A stretch of 64,000 nt of DNA. Origin: UBA10649 sp963842725. GTDB taxonomy: Bacteria > Actinomycetota > Actinomycetes > S36-B12. Numbering within the stretch: the stretch's first letter is position 1; each line of letters opens with the position of its first letter. Shown here piece by piece: positions 1 through 7,882 of the stretch. The position numbers were made by a program, and so were the translations under genes. Below the pieces are notes generated by a model. That model made no database searches. It saw only the letters and a list, made by a program, of their open reading frames with translations, and was not told where the DNA came from. The stretch spans positions 868,001-932,000 of the forward strand of contig CAWJHN010000004.1 of assembly GCA_963842725.1 (NCBI GenBank), in the 5' to 3' direction.

Positions 1-1130
1 CGGTCGAGGCGGACTGGCCGGACAGCTACCGCGTCAACCGCTGGCTTCGCGGGCGTTCGCCGGACGCCGACGCTCGATCGGCGCTGGCCGACTTCCGGCG
101 CTTCCCGGCGTGGATGTGGCGCAACGCCGATGTCGTGCTGTTCCTCGACTGGCTGCGCGCCCGGAACGACGCACAGGCCTTCGACGAGTCGAAGGTCGGC
201 TTCTATGGCCTCGACCTCTACAGCATGCGATCGTCGATGGAGGCCGTCGTCTCCTATCTGTCCGGCCGGGAACCCACGGCGGCCGCCGAGGCCAGGCAGC
301 GGTACGGCTGCTTCGACATGGTCGAGGGGGAGGGGCAGCGCTACGGCCATGCCGTCACGACGAACCGCATGGCGGCCTGCGAGGACGAGGTCGTCGAGCA
401 GCTGATCGACCTGCGCGGCATTCGCGAACGGCTGCTCGCCCAGGACGGCTGGCTGGCCCGCGACGACTATTTCTATGCCGAGCAGAACGCCCGACTGGTC
501 CTCAACGCCGAGCGGTACTACCGGCAGATGTACCGGGGCAACGTGTCGTCGTGGAACCTGCGCGACGCCCACATGGCCGAGACCCTCAAGGCCCTGATGG
601 AGCATCTCGACAGCCGGGGGGATCGTTCGCGCGTTGTGGTCTGGGAGCACAACTCGCATGTCGGCGATGCGCGTCACACCGAGATGGGGCGGCACGGCGA
701 GTTCACCCTCGGCCAGCTGGCCCGTGAGACGTGGCCCGGCGACTGCCTGAGCATCGGCTTCACCACGCACGATGGGACGGTGACGGCGGCGAGCGAGTGG
801 GGCGGACCCGCCGAGCGCAAGCGGGTGCGCCCGTCCCTTCCCGGCAGCTACGAGCGATACTTCCACGAGTTGTCGAGGTCCGGCTCGGGCCCGGCGTTCG
901 TCGCGCGAATGGACCAGGTGGAAGGCCTCGCGGACAACCTGCTGGAGCGCGCCATCGGCGTCATCTACCGGCCGGAGACCGAGCGCACCAGCCACTGGTT
1001 CCACGCCGACCTGGCCCGGCAGTTCGACGTCGTCATCCACATTGATCGGACGATGGCCCTGAACCCGTTGGAGCGCACGGCACTGTGGGAGCAGGGGGAG
1101 CCGGCAGAGACCTACCCCACGGGGCTCTAG
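1..1130 (+). CDS. Erythromycin esterase family protein (5' truncated by window edge)
   Basis: The reading frame is open from base 3, so the start lies upstream of the window; 375 residues are visible. The visible N-terminal part has the family pattern EADWPD followed by YRVNRW, then a MWRN/LFLDWLR block, GFYGLDLYS, and further down VVVWEHNSHVGDAR and FTTHDGTV, all typical of the erythromycin esterase/succinoglycan biosynthesis fold. The conserved EADWPD acid and the WEHNSHVGDAR His are the catalytic-site candidates. Characterised members hydrolyse macrolide lactones, but most genomic members are untested, so resistance should not be assumed. No partner gene is visible because the gene begins outside the window. 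Confidence 0.85.
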   Translation, partial: VEADWPDSYRVNRWLRGRSPDADARSALADFRRFPAWMWRNADVVLFLDWLRARNDAQAFDESKVGFYGLDLYSMRSSMEAVVSYLSGREPTAAAEARQRYGCFDMVEGEGQRYGHAVTTNRMAACEDEVVEQLIDLRGIRERLLAQDGWLARDDYFYAEQNARLVLNAERYYRQMYRGNVSSWNLRDAHMAETLKALMEHLDSRGDRSRVVVWEHNSHVGDARHTEMGRHGEFTLGQLARETWPGDCLSIGFTTHDGTVTAASEWGGPAERKRVRPSLPGSYERYFHELSRSGSGPAFVARMDQVEGLADNLLERAIGVIYRPETERTSHWFHADLARQFDVVIHIDRTMALNPLERTALWEQGEPAETYPTGL

Positions 1131-1228
1131 TCGAATGGCTCAGATCGAGATGGCGATCTTGCCGCGAGCCCGACCGGTCGAAGTCGTCCGTTTTCGCGTC
1201 TGAGACGGCGGATCTGCGTAGTGTGGCC

Positions 1229-1256
1229 GATCCCGGGTCGGCTACGGTCCGGGATC
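1229..1256. promoter_or_regulatory. Inverted repeat upstream of the serine protease
   Basis: GATCCCGG at 1229-1236 and CCGGGATC at 1249-1256 form a perfect 8-bp inverted repeat with a 12-base gap. It sits 18 bases before the protease start and 98 bases after the esterase stop. It could be an operator or a weak terminator; no T-run follows. Confidence 0.35.
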
Positions 1257-1274
1257 ACCGTGGAAGGGATCCCT

Positions 1275-2101
1275 ATGTCGAGACTCACGCGTCGCGCCGC
1301 TCTCCTGCTTGCTGGTGCCGCACTCATCACCGGCGCACTGGCCTCGCCGGTCTCCGCCATCACGGACGGCCAGCTCGACGGCGACGGGCACCCGTATGTC
1401 GGCCTCATGGTCGCGCAGCTCGAGGATGGCACTCCGCTATGGCGCTGCTCGGGCACGCTGATCTCGGAGAGCGTGTTCCTGACGGCGGGCCATTGCACCG
1501 AGGCTCCGGCCGCGCGAGCCGAGATCTGGTTCGAGTCGGACATGACGACGGCGAACCCGGCTGCCGCGGACTACCCCTTCACGGGACAGACGGGCGGCCG
1601 CGCGTATGCCCACCCGGACTTCAACCCCAACAACTTCGTGACCCGCGACGTGGGCGTCGTGGTCCTCGACGCTCCCTACACCGGCACGAACGGGCAGTTC
1701 GGCGTCCTGCCGGCGCTGAACCAGCTCGATGCGCTGAAGACGGGTCGCGGGCAGAAGGACGTCACGTTCACGGCCGTCGGCTACGGCCTCCAGGAGAGCT
1801 TCCCGGCGCAGTCGGCCAACAACTCCGTGGCACTTGCGAGTGCGCCTGGTCGCGCACCCGAAGCTGAACCAGATCAACACCCCGGGCTTCACGGGCGACT
1901 TCTCCATGCTGCTGTCGAACAACGCGAAGACCGGCGGCACCTGCTTCGGCGGACTCCGGTGGCCCCAACTTCCTCAATGACAGCAACGTGGTCGCGGCAG
2001 TCACGTCGTTCGGCATCAACGGCAACTGTGCCGGCACCGGAGGCGTCTTCCGGATGGATCGCCCGTGGGCGCTCGACTGGGTCACCTCGTTCATGAACTG
2101 A
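1275..2101 (+). pseudogene. Trypsin-like secreted serine protease, two frameshifts
   Basis: The start ATG at 1275 is preceded by GGAAGGGA. It opens a signal peptide (MSRLTRR, a hydrophobic stretch, then VSA) followed by an S1 domain with the His motif TAGHC and the Asp motif RDVGVVVLD. The frame is lost near 1834-1835 (an extra T in TT restores VALRVRLVAHPKLNQ) and again at 1950-1952 (an extra G; removing it gives the active-site CFGDSGGP, then FLNDSNVVAAVTSFG). The stop is at 2099-2101. With both bases removed the product is 274 residues with a full His-Asp-Ser triad. As written the ORF loses the Ser region, so this is either a recent pseudogene or a gene with two sequencing errors; I favour errors. 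Confidence 0.8.
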
Positions 2102-2135
2102 CACCTGCGTCATGAACTGACCCTGAGTGACATGG

Positions 2136-2174
2136 CGAGGGACCCCGGCCGAGATCGTCGGCCGGGGTCCCTCG
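2136..2174. terminator. Strong bidirectional hairpin terminator
   Basis: A 17-bp perfect stem (GAGGGACCCCGGCCGA plus a flanking C-G pair) closes a 5-base loop (2153-2157). It lies between the protease (+) and the small zinc-ribbon gene (-), which converge on it. Confidence 0.75.
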
Positions 2175-2182
2175 TCGTCAGG

Positions 2183-2323
2183 CTATGAGCAGGGCACGCA
2201 GGTCCAGCAGAGTCCCGAGGCATCGGTGCGGCTGATGGCTCCGTGACACCTGCGGCACTGCTCGCGGACCGAAAGGCCCATCGGTGCACGGCGTTCGTCA
2301 TCGAGAATAATTGAGTACGTCAT
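2183..2323 (-). CDS. Small zinc-ribbon-like protein (46 aa)
   Basis: The product starts MTYSIILDDER and carries CRRCHG at residues 27-32 and CWTCVPC near the C-terminus. This is a CxxC-x(11)-CxxC arrangement typical of a small zinc ribbon. The start is supported by GAGAGG seven bases upstream of ATG (position 2323); a longer frame to 2374 has no such site. Function is unknown; such proteins usually bind nucleic acid or a protein partner. It ends just before the terminator at 2136-2174. Confidence 0.6.
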   Translation of the reverse strand: MTYSIILDDERRAPMGLSVREQCRRCHGAISRTDASGLCWTCVPCS

Positions 2324-2516
2324 TGTCTTGCCTCTCTCGCGGCGCCTGTCTGCACGGAGCAGCCATGGCACCAAAGTGATTGTGGTGGTCCGCCTCGCAC
2401 AGGAGCTGCCGTTGGGGGCTGCTCACCGTGCCGGGTCCGGACGAGCACGCGGCCATGGTCGGCCTGCATGCCCTTCGAAGGTAGCACGCCGCGGCCGCAG
2501 GACCCAATCGTGGGGG

Positions 2517-3197
2517 CTATGGGCCCGCGGGGAAGGGGTTCTCCACCGGGCGGGCGTACTGCTCGTAGGCCGTGTCCGGCTCCTGCAGGACCTGATTGAG
2601 GCAGGCCGGGCTGTCGGCGAATGCCGCCAGGTCGGTGATGAGGGTCCAGGTGCGCTCGCCGCTGTCGAAGACCCGGACACCGACGAGTTCGGTGCGCGTC
2701 TCGCCGGGCTGCAGCAGGAAGGGACCGCCGTACCAGCCCTCGTCCAGCAGCTCCGCGCCACTGTTGTCGTGTCCCGTGCTCTGCGATGACCGCCAGGCCA
2801 CGTTCACGGGCACGTCGCCGGTGTTCGTGATCGTCGTCTCGCCGCGGATGGTGGTGCCGTGCGAGTCGGGAACGTTGGACGTGGTCGTCGTCGAGACGGC
2901 CACGGCACCCGGGTCCACCGCGCAGTCGCCGGCGTCCGGCGGCGGGGCCTCGGGACCTGCCGCACCATCCTGGGCCACGATCGGTGCCGATCCGTTGCCC
3001 GTGGGCTCGTCGGTGCGACTGCCGATGACGAGTATCGCGGCTGCCAGGATCGCCCCGCCCAGGACCACGAGGGCGAAGAGCAGCATCAGGATCCTGAGCC
3101 ACCGGCCCCGCGAGCGAAACACCCCCGGCTCGGTCCGACGCTCCGGGTCGGCGGCGTCCTCGGCCACGAGGTCAGCGACCACGGAACCGACCGCCAT
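2517..3197 (-). CDS. Single-pass membrane protein, unknown function (226 aa)
   Basis: A cytoplasmic N-terminus of about 33 residues is followed by one hydrophobic segment (residues 36-58, LMLLFALVVLGGAILAAAIL). The extracytoplasmic domain begins with a Pro/Ala-rich linker, then a predicted beta-rich region (TTIRGETTITNTGDVPVNVAW) resembling an immunoglobulin-like or DUF4352-type fold. Two cysteines in the outer domain (DCAVD and ACLNQ) could pair. It starts 25 bases after the 54-residue ORF upstream, so it is probably the third gene of that operon. No named family is recognised with confidence. Confidence 0.65.
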   Translation of the reverse strand: MAVGSVVADLVAEDAADPERRTEPGVFRSRGRWLRILMLLFALVVLGGAILAAAILVIGSRTDEPTGNGSAPIVAQDGAAGPEAPPPDAGDCAVDPGAVAVSTTTTSNVPDSHGTTIRGETTITNTGDVPVNVAWRSSQSTGHDNSGAELLDEGWYGGPFLLQPGETRTELVGVRVFDSGERTWTLITDLAAFADSPACLNQVLQEPDTAYEQYARPVENPFPAGP

Positions 3198-3222
3198 GCC
3201 TCTCGCCTCAGGCGACAGCGGC

Positions 3223-3387
3223 TCACTCGACCCGCTGGGAGCGCTCGCCGGTTGGCGTGTCTCCGGCCCGTTGGAAGGCGTCCAGGTCGACGAGGCTGTT
3301 GAGGGTGTCCTTGATCTGCGCCTCGCTGGCGGCCGCTGCCTCGCTGAGGTCGTCGTGCGACGCGTTCGACGGGTCGCTGTCCTTCAT
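3223..3387 (-). CDS. Small acidic protein (54 aa), translationally coupled to DUF2157 gene
   Basis: The frame starts MKDSDPSNASHDDLSEA and ends RSQRVE. Its ATG (3387-3385) overlaps the TGA of the upstream membrane protein (3386-3384) in an ATGA arrangement, the classic sign of translational coupling. The product is acidic, predicted helical and soluble (DDLSEAAAASEAQIKDTLNSL). It is too short for many gene finders. No homologue is recognised. Confidence 0.55.
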   Translation of the reverse strand: MKDSDPSNASHDDLSEAAAASEAQIKDTLNSLVDLDAFQRAGDTPTGERSQRVE

Positions 3388-4439
3388 GACACGGGCTCGT
3401 GTGCCCGTGGTGCGTCAGCGCCATCGATGGCCGCAGGTGGCCTGCGCTCGCGAAGCAGGCGAAGTCCGGCGGCGAGCATCACCAGGCCGAGCGCCAGGAT
3501 TCCGACGGCCGCGACAATGCCCTCGGTGTACTCGATGAGGAGTTCGGCACCGCCCACGATCACGCCGCCGACGCCACCGACCAGCAGGGGCCATTGGCGG
3601 AGGTACCCGTAGGCGGCCATCAGCAGGAGACCGCCGACCAGCATGATCGCGGGGATCACCCACGCCGCGTCCACCGCGTCGCGCAGCCCCTGCGTGCCCA
3701 TGAACAGCGCCGCGATGCCCACGAACTGCCCGACCACGCGCTCGGCGAACAGGCCCCGAAGGCTCGCTACGAGCCAGGCAGCCCCCATCGCCAAGAGCAG
3801 GACCGAGCCGGCGACCGGGAACTCGTCGCTGTCGGTGAGGGCCGAGGTGACGGTCGCCGCCGCGGACACCAGCATCAGGCCGGCGGAGGCACCCATGGCG
3901 ATGTGGCCTAAAGCCGAATGGCTGCGGATATAGCCGATGGTGGCCACGACGAGGCAGCTCACCGCCGAGCACATGACCGTGAAGGACTCGATCCACTGCC
4001 GTTCAGGGTCGTACAACGGCCCGTTCGGGGTGTCGACCACGGCATGCCCCATGGCGGCGTCGAGCGTGTTCCACACGGCCAGCGCGGCCAGCGCGGCGGC
4101 GGCCGTCATGAGCGTCGAGGCAAGACGCCGGGCCGGATCGTCGTGAACTCGCCCGCTGAGGAACCACCCTGCTGCGAAGAGAATTGCCGCGATCGCTGCG
4201 ATGAGTGCGGATCGGCCCGCGGCGCCCAGGGGCTCCCAGGTCTGGGCCACGATGAAGGCGCCAGACACGACCACGAGCGCGCCGCCCACGTAGCTGAGGA
4301 TCTCGGAGATGATGCGGCGGCGACCCAGTTCGCGGGCCTGCCCGGCCTCCTCGAGGGCGCTGCTCACCGCCGTGGCCTGTTCCTCGGTGAGGGTTCCGGC
4401 CGAGACGAGCGACGCCAAGGCTTCACGCGTGCGGTTCAT
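3384..4439 (-). CDS. DUF2157-type polytopic membrane protein (351 aa)
   Basis: The N-terminus MNRTREALASLVSAGTLTEEQATAV is the short helical domain seen ahead of the membrane part in DUF2157 proteins (a helix in which a leading L-x-x-AG-x-L-T-x-E-Q-A pattern recurs). About ten hydrophobic segments follow, from residue 40 onward, and the tail is basic. The start at 4439 is chosen because GGAGGTGGGTC lies directly upstream; the open frame extends to 4532 but has no better site. It is the first gene of a three-gene minus-strand operon (this, the 54-aa gene, the 226-aa membrane protein). The biochemical role of the family is unknown. Confidence 0.7.
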   Translation of the reverse strand: MNRTREALASLVSAGTLTEEQATAVSSALEEAGQARELGRRRIISEILSYVGGALVVVSGAFIVAQTWEPLGAAGRSALIAAIAAILFAAGWFLSGRVHDDPARRLASTLMTAAAALAALAVWNTLDAAMGHAVVDTPNGPLYDPERQWIESFTVMCSAVSCLVVATIGYIRSHSALGHIAMGASAGLMLVSAAATVTSALTDSDEFPVAGSVLLLAMGAAWLVASLRGLFAERVVGQFVGIAALFMGTQGLRDAVDAAWVIPAIMLVGGLLLMAAYGYLRQWPLLVGGVGGVIVGGAELLIEYTEGIVAAVGILALGLVMLAAGLRLLRERRPPAAIDGADAPRAHEPVS

Positions 4440-4493
4440 GACCCACCTCCGGTCTGGACGACTGCCCGAAGAGGACTTCCACCTAACAACAAG

Positions 4494-4544
4494 TGTGCTC
4501 CCGCCGTGCCGGCAACGCGAGGTTGTCGGCACGGCGGGAGCACA
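4494..4544 (-). terminator. Long hairpin terminator after csbD-like gene
   Basis: TGTGCTCCCGCCGTGCCG (4494-4511) pairs perfectly with 4527-4544. The arm continues inward with GCAAC/GTTGT, giving about 22 bp of stem around a short loop. It lies just after the CsbD stop and before the DUF2157 operon, so it separates two minus-strand transcription units. Confidence 0.75.
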
Positions 4545-4568
4545 GGTGCTAGCTAATGTTCTCCGTCA

Positions 4569-4757
4569 CTACTTCTGGACGGTGTCCTTGACCTTGTCGA
4601 CGAGCTCCTCCGCCTTGTCGGCGACGTCGGCGACGAACTCCTTCGCCTTGCCTGCGGTCTCGTCCGCCTGGCCTTCCTTCTTCAGCTTCTCGTCTCCCGT
4701 CAGGTCTCCGACGGCCTGCTTGACCTTGCCCTTGGCCTGGTCCGCGTTCATGCCCAT
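4569..4757 (-). CDS. CsbD family stress protein (62 aa)
   Basis: The sequence MGMNADQAKGKVKQAVGDLTGDEKLKKEGQ is diagnostic of the CsbD family: small, charged, Lys/Glu/Ala-rich helical proteins. The C-terminus continues as an amphipathic helix (KAKEFVADVADKAEELVDKV). GAGAGGA lies upstream of the first ATG; the ATG two codons in is an alternative. Homologues are induced by general stress (sigma-B in Bacillus), and no enzymatic activity is known. It is monocistronic, closed by the hairpin at 4494-4544. Confidence 0.85.
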   Translation of the reverse strand: MGMNADQAKGKVKQAVGDLTGDEKLKKEGQADETAGKAKEFVADVADKAEELVDKVKDTVQK

Positions 4758-4979
4758 GTTGGTGTCCTCTCACTCGTGCGTCACCACCGCGGTCGCGGAG
4801 GCGGATGCTGTTCCACCTGCGCCGTGATCACCTTCGGACGAATCGACGACCACCTTCATTGTCCATCGGCGTGTCGTTCATCCCGACGTGGCAGTCGAGG
4901 ACGGCCTTCCTGATGATGTCGAACTGCGACGCGTCTGTCCCGACGCCGGTATCCGGCTGCTGCCGATCCGCTCGGGTCC
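4758..4979. other. Intergenic stretch with no supported gene
   Basis: These 222 bases lie between two minus-strand genes. Frames on both strands lack a ribosome site or a recognisable product. Apart from the RBS of the CsbD gene I see no clear element. Confidence 0.4.
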
Positions 4980-5246
4980 TCAGACGACGCCCTCGGTGGC
5001 CTGGCGCTCGACGGTCGACGTCGTGCTCGTCTCCGTCGTGGCGGGCACGCCGGTCGAGCGGGTCTCGGTCACGGTGCGACGGCGCCGGGGAGTGAGCACG
5101 ACCATGGTCAAGACCAGGCCGATGGCGCCGGCCGCCATCAGAATCCAGCCGACGACGCTGATGTCGAGACCGGCCACAGTGGCGTTGACGGCGAAGGCCA
5201 AGATCGCGCCGACTGCGAGAAGGAAGATGCTGAAGCCGATTCCCAT
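4980..5246 (-). CDS. DUF6458-type small membrane protein (88 aa)
   Basis: It starts MGIGFSIFLLAVGAILAFAV, the signature of the short two-helix actinobacterial family, followed by GLDISVVGWILMAAGAIGLVL as the second helix. The tail is basic, then Thr/Glu-rich (RRRRTVTETRST). The start at 5246 is preferred because AAAGGAAC lies just upstream; an in-frame ATG at 5273 is less well placed. It is divergent from the TetR gene across an operator-like region, so it may be under that regulator's control. Confidence 0.7.
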   Translation of the reverse strand: MGIGFSIFLLAVGAILAFAVNATVAGLDISVVGWILMAAGAIGLVLTMVVLTPRRRRTVTETRSTGVPATTETSTTSTVERQATEGVV

Positions 5247-5294
5247 GATGTTCCTTTGTTCGGGAGTGGTCATCCCCGGGCCGGGGATTACGAT

Positions 5295-5367
5295 GTAGGT
5301 CTACGTTGTAGTCAAAGCCTATCAACACATACCGCGCCTGTCAACGACGTAGGTCTACACTGTCTAC
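5295..5367. promoter_or_regulatory. Candidate TetR operator region (two GTAGGTCTAC boxes)
   Basis: GTAGGTCTAC occurs at 5295-5304 and again at 5349-5358. The first continues into GTTGTAG, giving the palindrome CTAC-GTT-GTAG (5301-5311); the second is followed by another GTCTAC (5362-5367). The boxes lie between the divergent DUF6458 and TetR genes, the usual place for an autoregulatory TetR operator. TAC/GTA half-sites of this sort suit TetR dimers, but the pairing is inferred. Confidence 0.5.
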
Positions 5368-5417
5368 ATCGGTATGCTTCGGCAGTCGCCCGCATGGGCG
5401 CTCAGGTGGAGGAAGGC

Positions 5418-6113
5418 GTGATCCCCGTGCCCGGAACCATGGCCAGTGAGCCCCGTCCTCCGGTGCCGCTCACGCGCGAGGCCGTCCTGACGACGGCGCT
5501 GCAGATCGTCGACCGGGAGGGTGCCGAGGGACTGACCATGCGACGCCTCGGCCGCGCCCTCGGCTGCGATCCGATGGCCCTCTACCGGCATGCGGCGAAC
5601 AAGAACGCCTTGCTCGACGGGGTGGTGGAGCTCGTCATGGGGCAGGCGCGGCTCGATCCGCTCGACCCGGACTGGGCCGGACAGCTGCGGACCTTCGCCC
5701 ACGACTTCCGGGGCATTGCGATCGCCCATCCGCACGTCGTGCCCCTTCTCGTGACGCGACCGCTGGCCACCCCCCTCGCCCTTCGCCCCCTGGGCACGCT
5801 GCGTCCGCTGGAGGACACCCTCGACCTGCTGATGCGGGCCGGATTCACCGACGTGGAGGCTCTGCACGTCTACCGCTCCTTCATGGGCCTCCTGTACGGA
5901 CACGTGCTCAACGAGTTGCAGGAGATCGTCGACAACCCCGAGGAGACAGACGACCTCCTCCGCCTTGGCCTGCACCGGCTGCCGATCCACGAGTTCCCGC
6001 TCCTGCGCGGACTGGCCTCCGCGCTGATGTCCTACGACGGCGCGGCGGAGCTGGAGAGCGGCCTGGACATCCTCATCGACGGGCTGACGAGCAAGGGCGA
6101 ACCGTCCGCCTGA
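5418..6113 (+). CDS. TetR/AcrR family transcriptional regulator
   Basis: The N-terminal helix-turn-helix runs LTREAVLTTALQIVDREGAEG, then LTMRRLGRALGCDPMALYRHAANKNALLDGV, a textbook TetR DNA-binding domain. The C-terminal part (FRGIAIAHPHVVPLLVTRP through FMGLLYGHVLNELQEI) matches the tetracycline-repressor-like C-terminal domain. GTG at 5418 is chosen because GGAGG lies five bases upstream; an ATG at 5394 and one at 5439 are in frame but lack such a site. The ligand is unknown. Probable targets are itself and the divergent membrane gene. Confidence 0.8.
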   Translation: MIPVPGTMASEPRPPVPLTREAVLTTALQIVDREGAEGLTMRRLGRALGCDPMALYRHAANKNALLDGVVELVMGQARLDPLDPDWAGQLRTFAHDFRGIAIAHPHVVPLLVTRPLATPLALRPLGTLRPLEDTLDLLMRAGFTDVEALHVYRSFMGLLYGHVLNELQEIVDNPEETDDLLRLGLHRLPIHEFPLLRGLASALMSYDGAAELESGLDILIDGLTSKGEPSA

Positions 6114-6138
6114 CCGTCTCGATGATGCAGCAGCACCA

Positions 6139-6171
6139 CGAAGGCCCGGCCCTGTAGGGGCCGGGCCTTCG
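6139..6171. terminator. Bidirectional hairpin terminator
   Basis: CGAAGGCCCGGCCC (6139-6152) pairs perfectly with 6158-6171 around the loop TGTAG. It sits between the converging TetR (+) and aminopeptidase (-) genes. Confidence 0.75.
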
Positions 6172-6183
6172 TTGCCGCGAGCG

Positions 6184-7719
6184 TCAGGCAGCCTCCTCCT
6201 CGTGCCCGTCGTGGAGGCCGCTGCTGAATGCCGCGGAGTCGATCGGGATGCCGATCACTGCCTGCCCGGGCGGGCTGACCGGGTGGCCCTTGCCGGCGCC
6301 GTTGACCGTGCGCGTATCGAACGCGTACGTGAGCAGGACGTGCGCGACGGCGTCGCCCATCTCCTCGAGCGCCTGCTGGTTGACGTTGGCGAACGTGTCG
6401 CACGCCTGGTGGTAGCAGGCGTCATACGCCACGCCGGCCGTGCCGCCGAAGGCCGCGGCCTCGGCCGCGGTCTTGATGCCCTCGGCGCCCGTGAACAGGC
6501 CGCCCGACGGGATGCCGGCGTTGATGAAGGCGAGGTAGTCGCTGCGCCCGCTGAACGCCGTCTGCGCCGACGCCAGACCCTGACCACCGAAGTAGTCGTG
6601 GAAGGCGGACTCGATGGCGTTCGAGCCGGTCGGACCGACCAGGCCGAATTCCGAGCCGTCACCGTCATACACGAAGCGCGCGAAGTTCGGTGACGCGATC
6701 ATGTCGAAGTTCAGGTACATCGCGATCCGTTGCAGCTCGGCGGCGGGCAGGTTCGCGACGTAGTAGTTGGAGCCGACGAGACCGGATTCCTCGGCCGACC
6801 ACAGCGCGAAGCGGACCATGTTCTTCGTCTTGACCTTCGCCATCTGCTCGGCGATCTCGAGGATGGCGGCTGAACCCGACCCGTTGTCGTTGATCCCGGG
6901 TCCGGCGTTGACGGAGTCGAGGTGCCCGCCGATCATGACGACGTTGTTCGGGTCGCCGCCGACGGTCTCGGCGATCACGTTGCGTGTCGTGGCGTCGCCG
7001 CGGATCGTCTCGGTCTTCAGCCGCAGAATGAGCCCCGGCGTTGCCGCGAGCTGCAGGCCGACGGCCTGCGTCACGGAGGTCACGGGGATGTCCAGGCCGA
7101 ACGCGTTGCCCAGCGTTCCGTTCAGGACGCCCGCGGTGTTGTTGTAGATCACCACGCCGGACGCGCCCGCGGCGGCGGCGTTCTGCGCCTTGAGCGCGAA
7201 CGTGCAGACGCCACGGCTGATCAGCGCGATGTTCCCGGCCGGGAACCCGGCGAAGTCACCGGCATTGCAGCCCCTGATGTCGTTGACCGTGCTGACGGCG
7301 CGGTGACGTCACCGCTGCCGGAGTAGCTCAGGATGTTGTTGGCGATCGGACCCACGGGCGCCGGGTGCCACCTGCTCGAGGATGGGCGCGGAAACCTGGA
7401 TGAAGGTCTGGTAGACGAACTCCTGCGTCGTCACGTTGAGCCCCGCCGCCTCGAACACGGCCTCGGCGTACGAGGCCGAGTCGTCGTGACCGGCCGTGCC
7501 CGCGAACCGGTGGCCGTTGTTGCCATCGGCGATCGTCTGCAGGGCCATCAGGTGCTCGGACATCCCGGCTGCCGTGACGGCTGCCCGGAGCTTGGCTGAG
7601 GTGTTGTTGTTGGCCGACGTGGACGCGGCCCCAGCGGGGGCGATGGCGAGGGTGCCGAGGAACAGGGCACCGACGCCGATGACGGCCGGGCCTCGTAGCG
7701 AGGGGGATCTCATTGCCAT
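6184..7719 (-). CDS. Secreted M28 zinc aminopeptidase with PA domain (two compensating indels)
   Basis: After a signal peptide (MAMRSPS, hydrophobic core, PAGAA) the protein has an N-terminal M28 part, a PA insert (NDIRGCNAGDFAGFPAG to GASGVVIYNN) and the catalytic core: GGHLDSVNAGPGINDNGSG (His, Asp), SAEESGLVGS (Glu), NFDMIASPN (Asp) and CYHQACDT (His), the complete two-zinc set of Streptomyces-type aminopeptidases. The frame is interrupted between about 7297 and 7356: an extra G in GGG (7356-7358) and a missing C at 7296 restore APGAVGPIANNILSYSG and VTAPVSTVND. Corrected length is about 511 residues. GAAAGGG precedes the start at 7719. An iron box lies 92 bases upstream. Confidence 0.82.
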
Positions 7720-7810
7720 GTGCTGCCCTTTCAGTCGCGCGCCGGTCTCCCGGCGGAGGTGAACGCACCGATCCGTTCGTCCCTATAAAGCAGGATTTAG
7801 CCGGATAAAG

Positions 7811-7829
7811 TTAGGTCATGCTTGCCTAA
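7811..7829. promoter_or_regulatory. DtxR/IdeR-type iron box
   Basis: TTAGGTCATGCTTGCCTAA is a 19-bp interrupted palindrome matching the remembered IdeR/DtxR consensus (TTAGGTTAGGCTAACCTAA) at 15 of 19 positions, including both TTAGG and CCTAA ends. It lies between the divergent aminopeptidase (-) and acyltransferase (+) genes, close to TATA-like AT-rich bases at 7780-7808 that stand out in this GC-rich region. Iron-dependent repression of one or both genes is inferred. Confidence 0.65.
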
Positions 7830-7882
7830 CCCGTTCGGAGTGTCAAGGGATTCGAGGGGTCACGCGAGCCGAGCGAGGGCCC

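Noticed and set aside
4828..5328. A 166-codon minus-strand frame
   Set aside because: It overlaps the DUF6458 gene in another frame, is His/Arg/Asp-rich and has no ribosome site.
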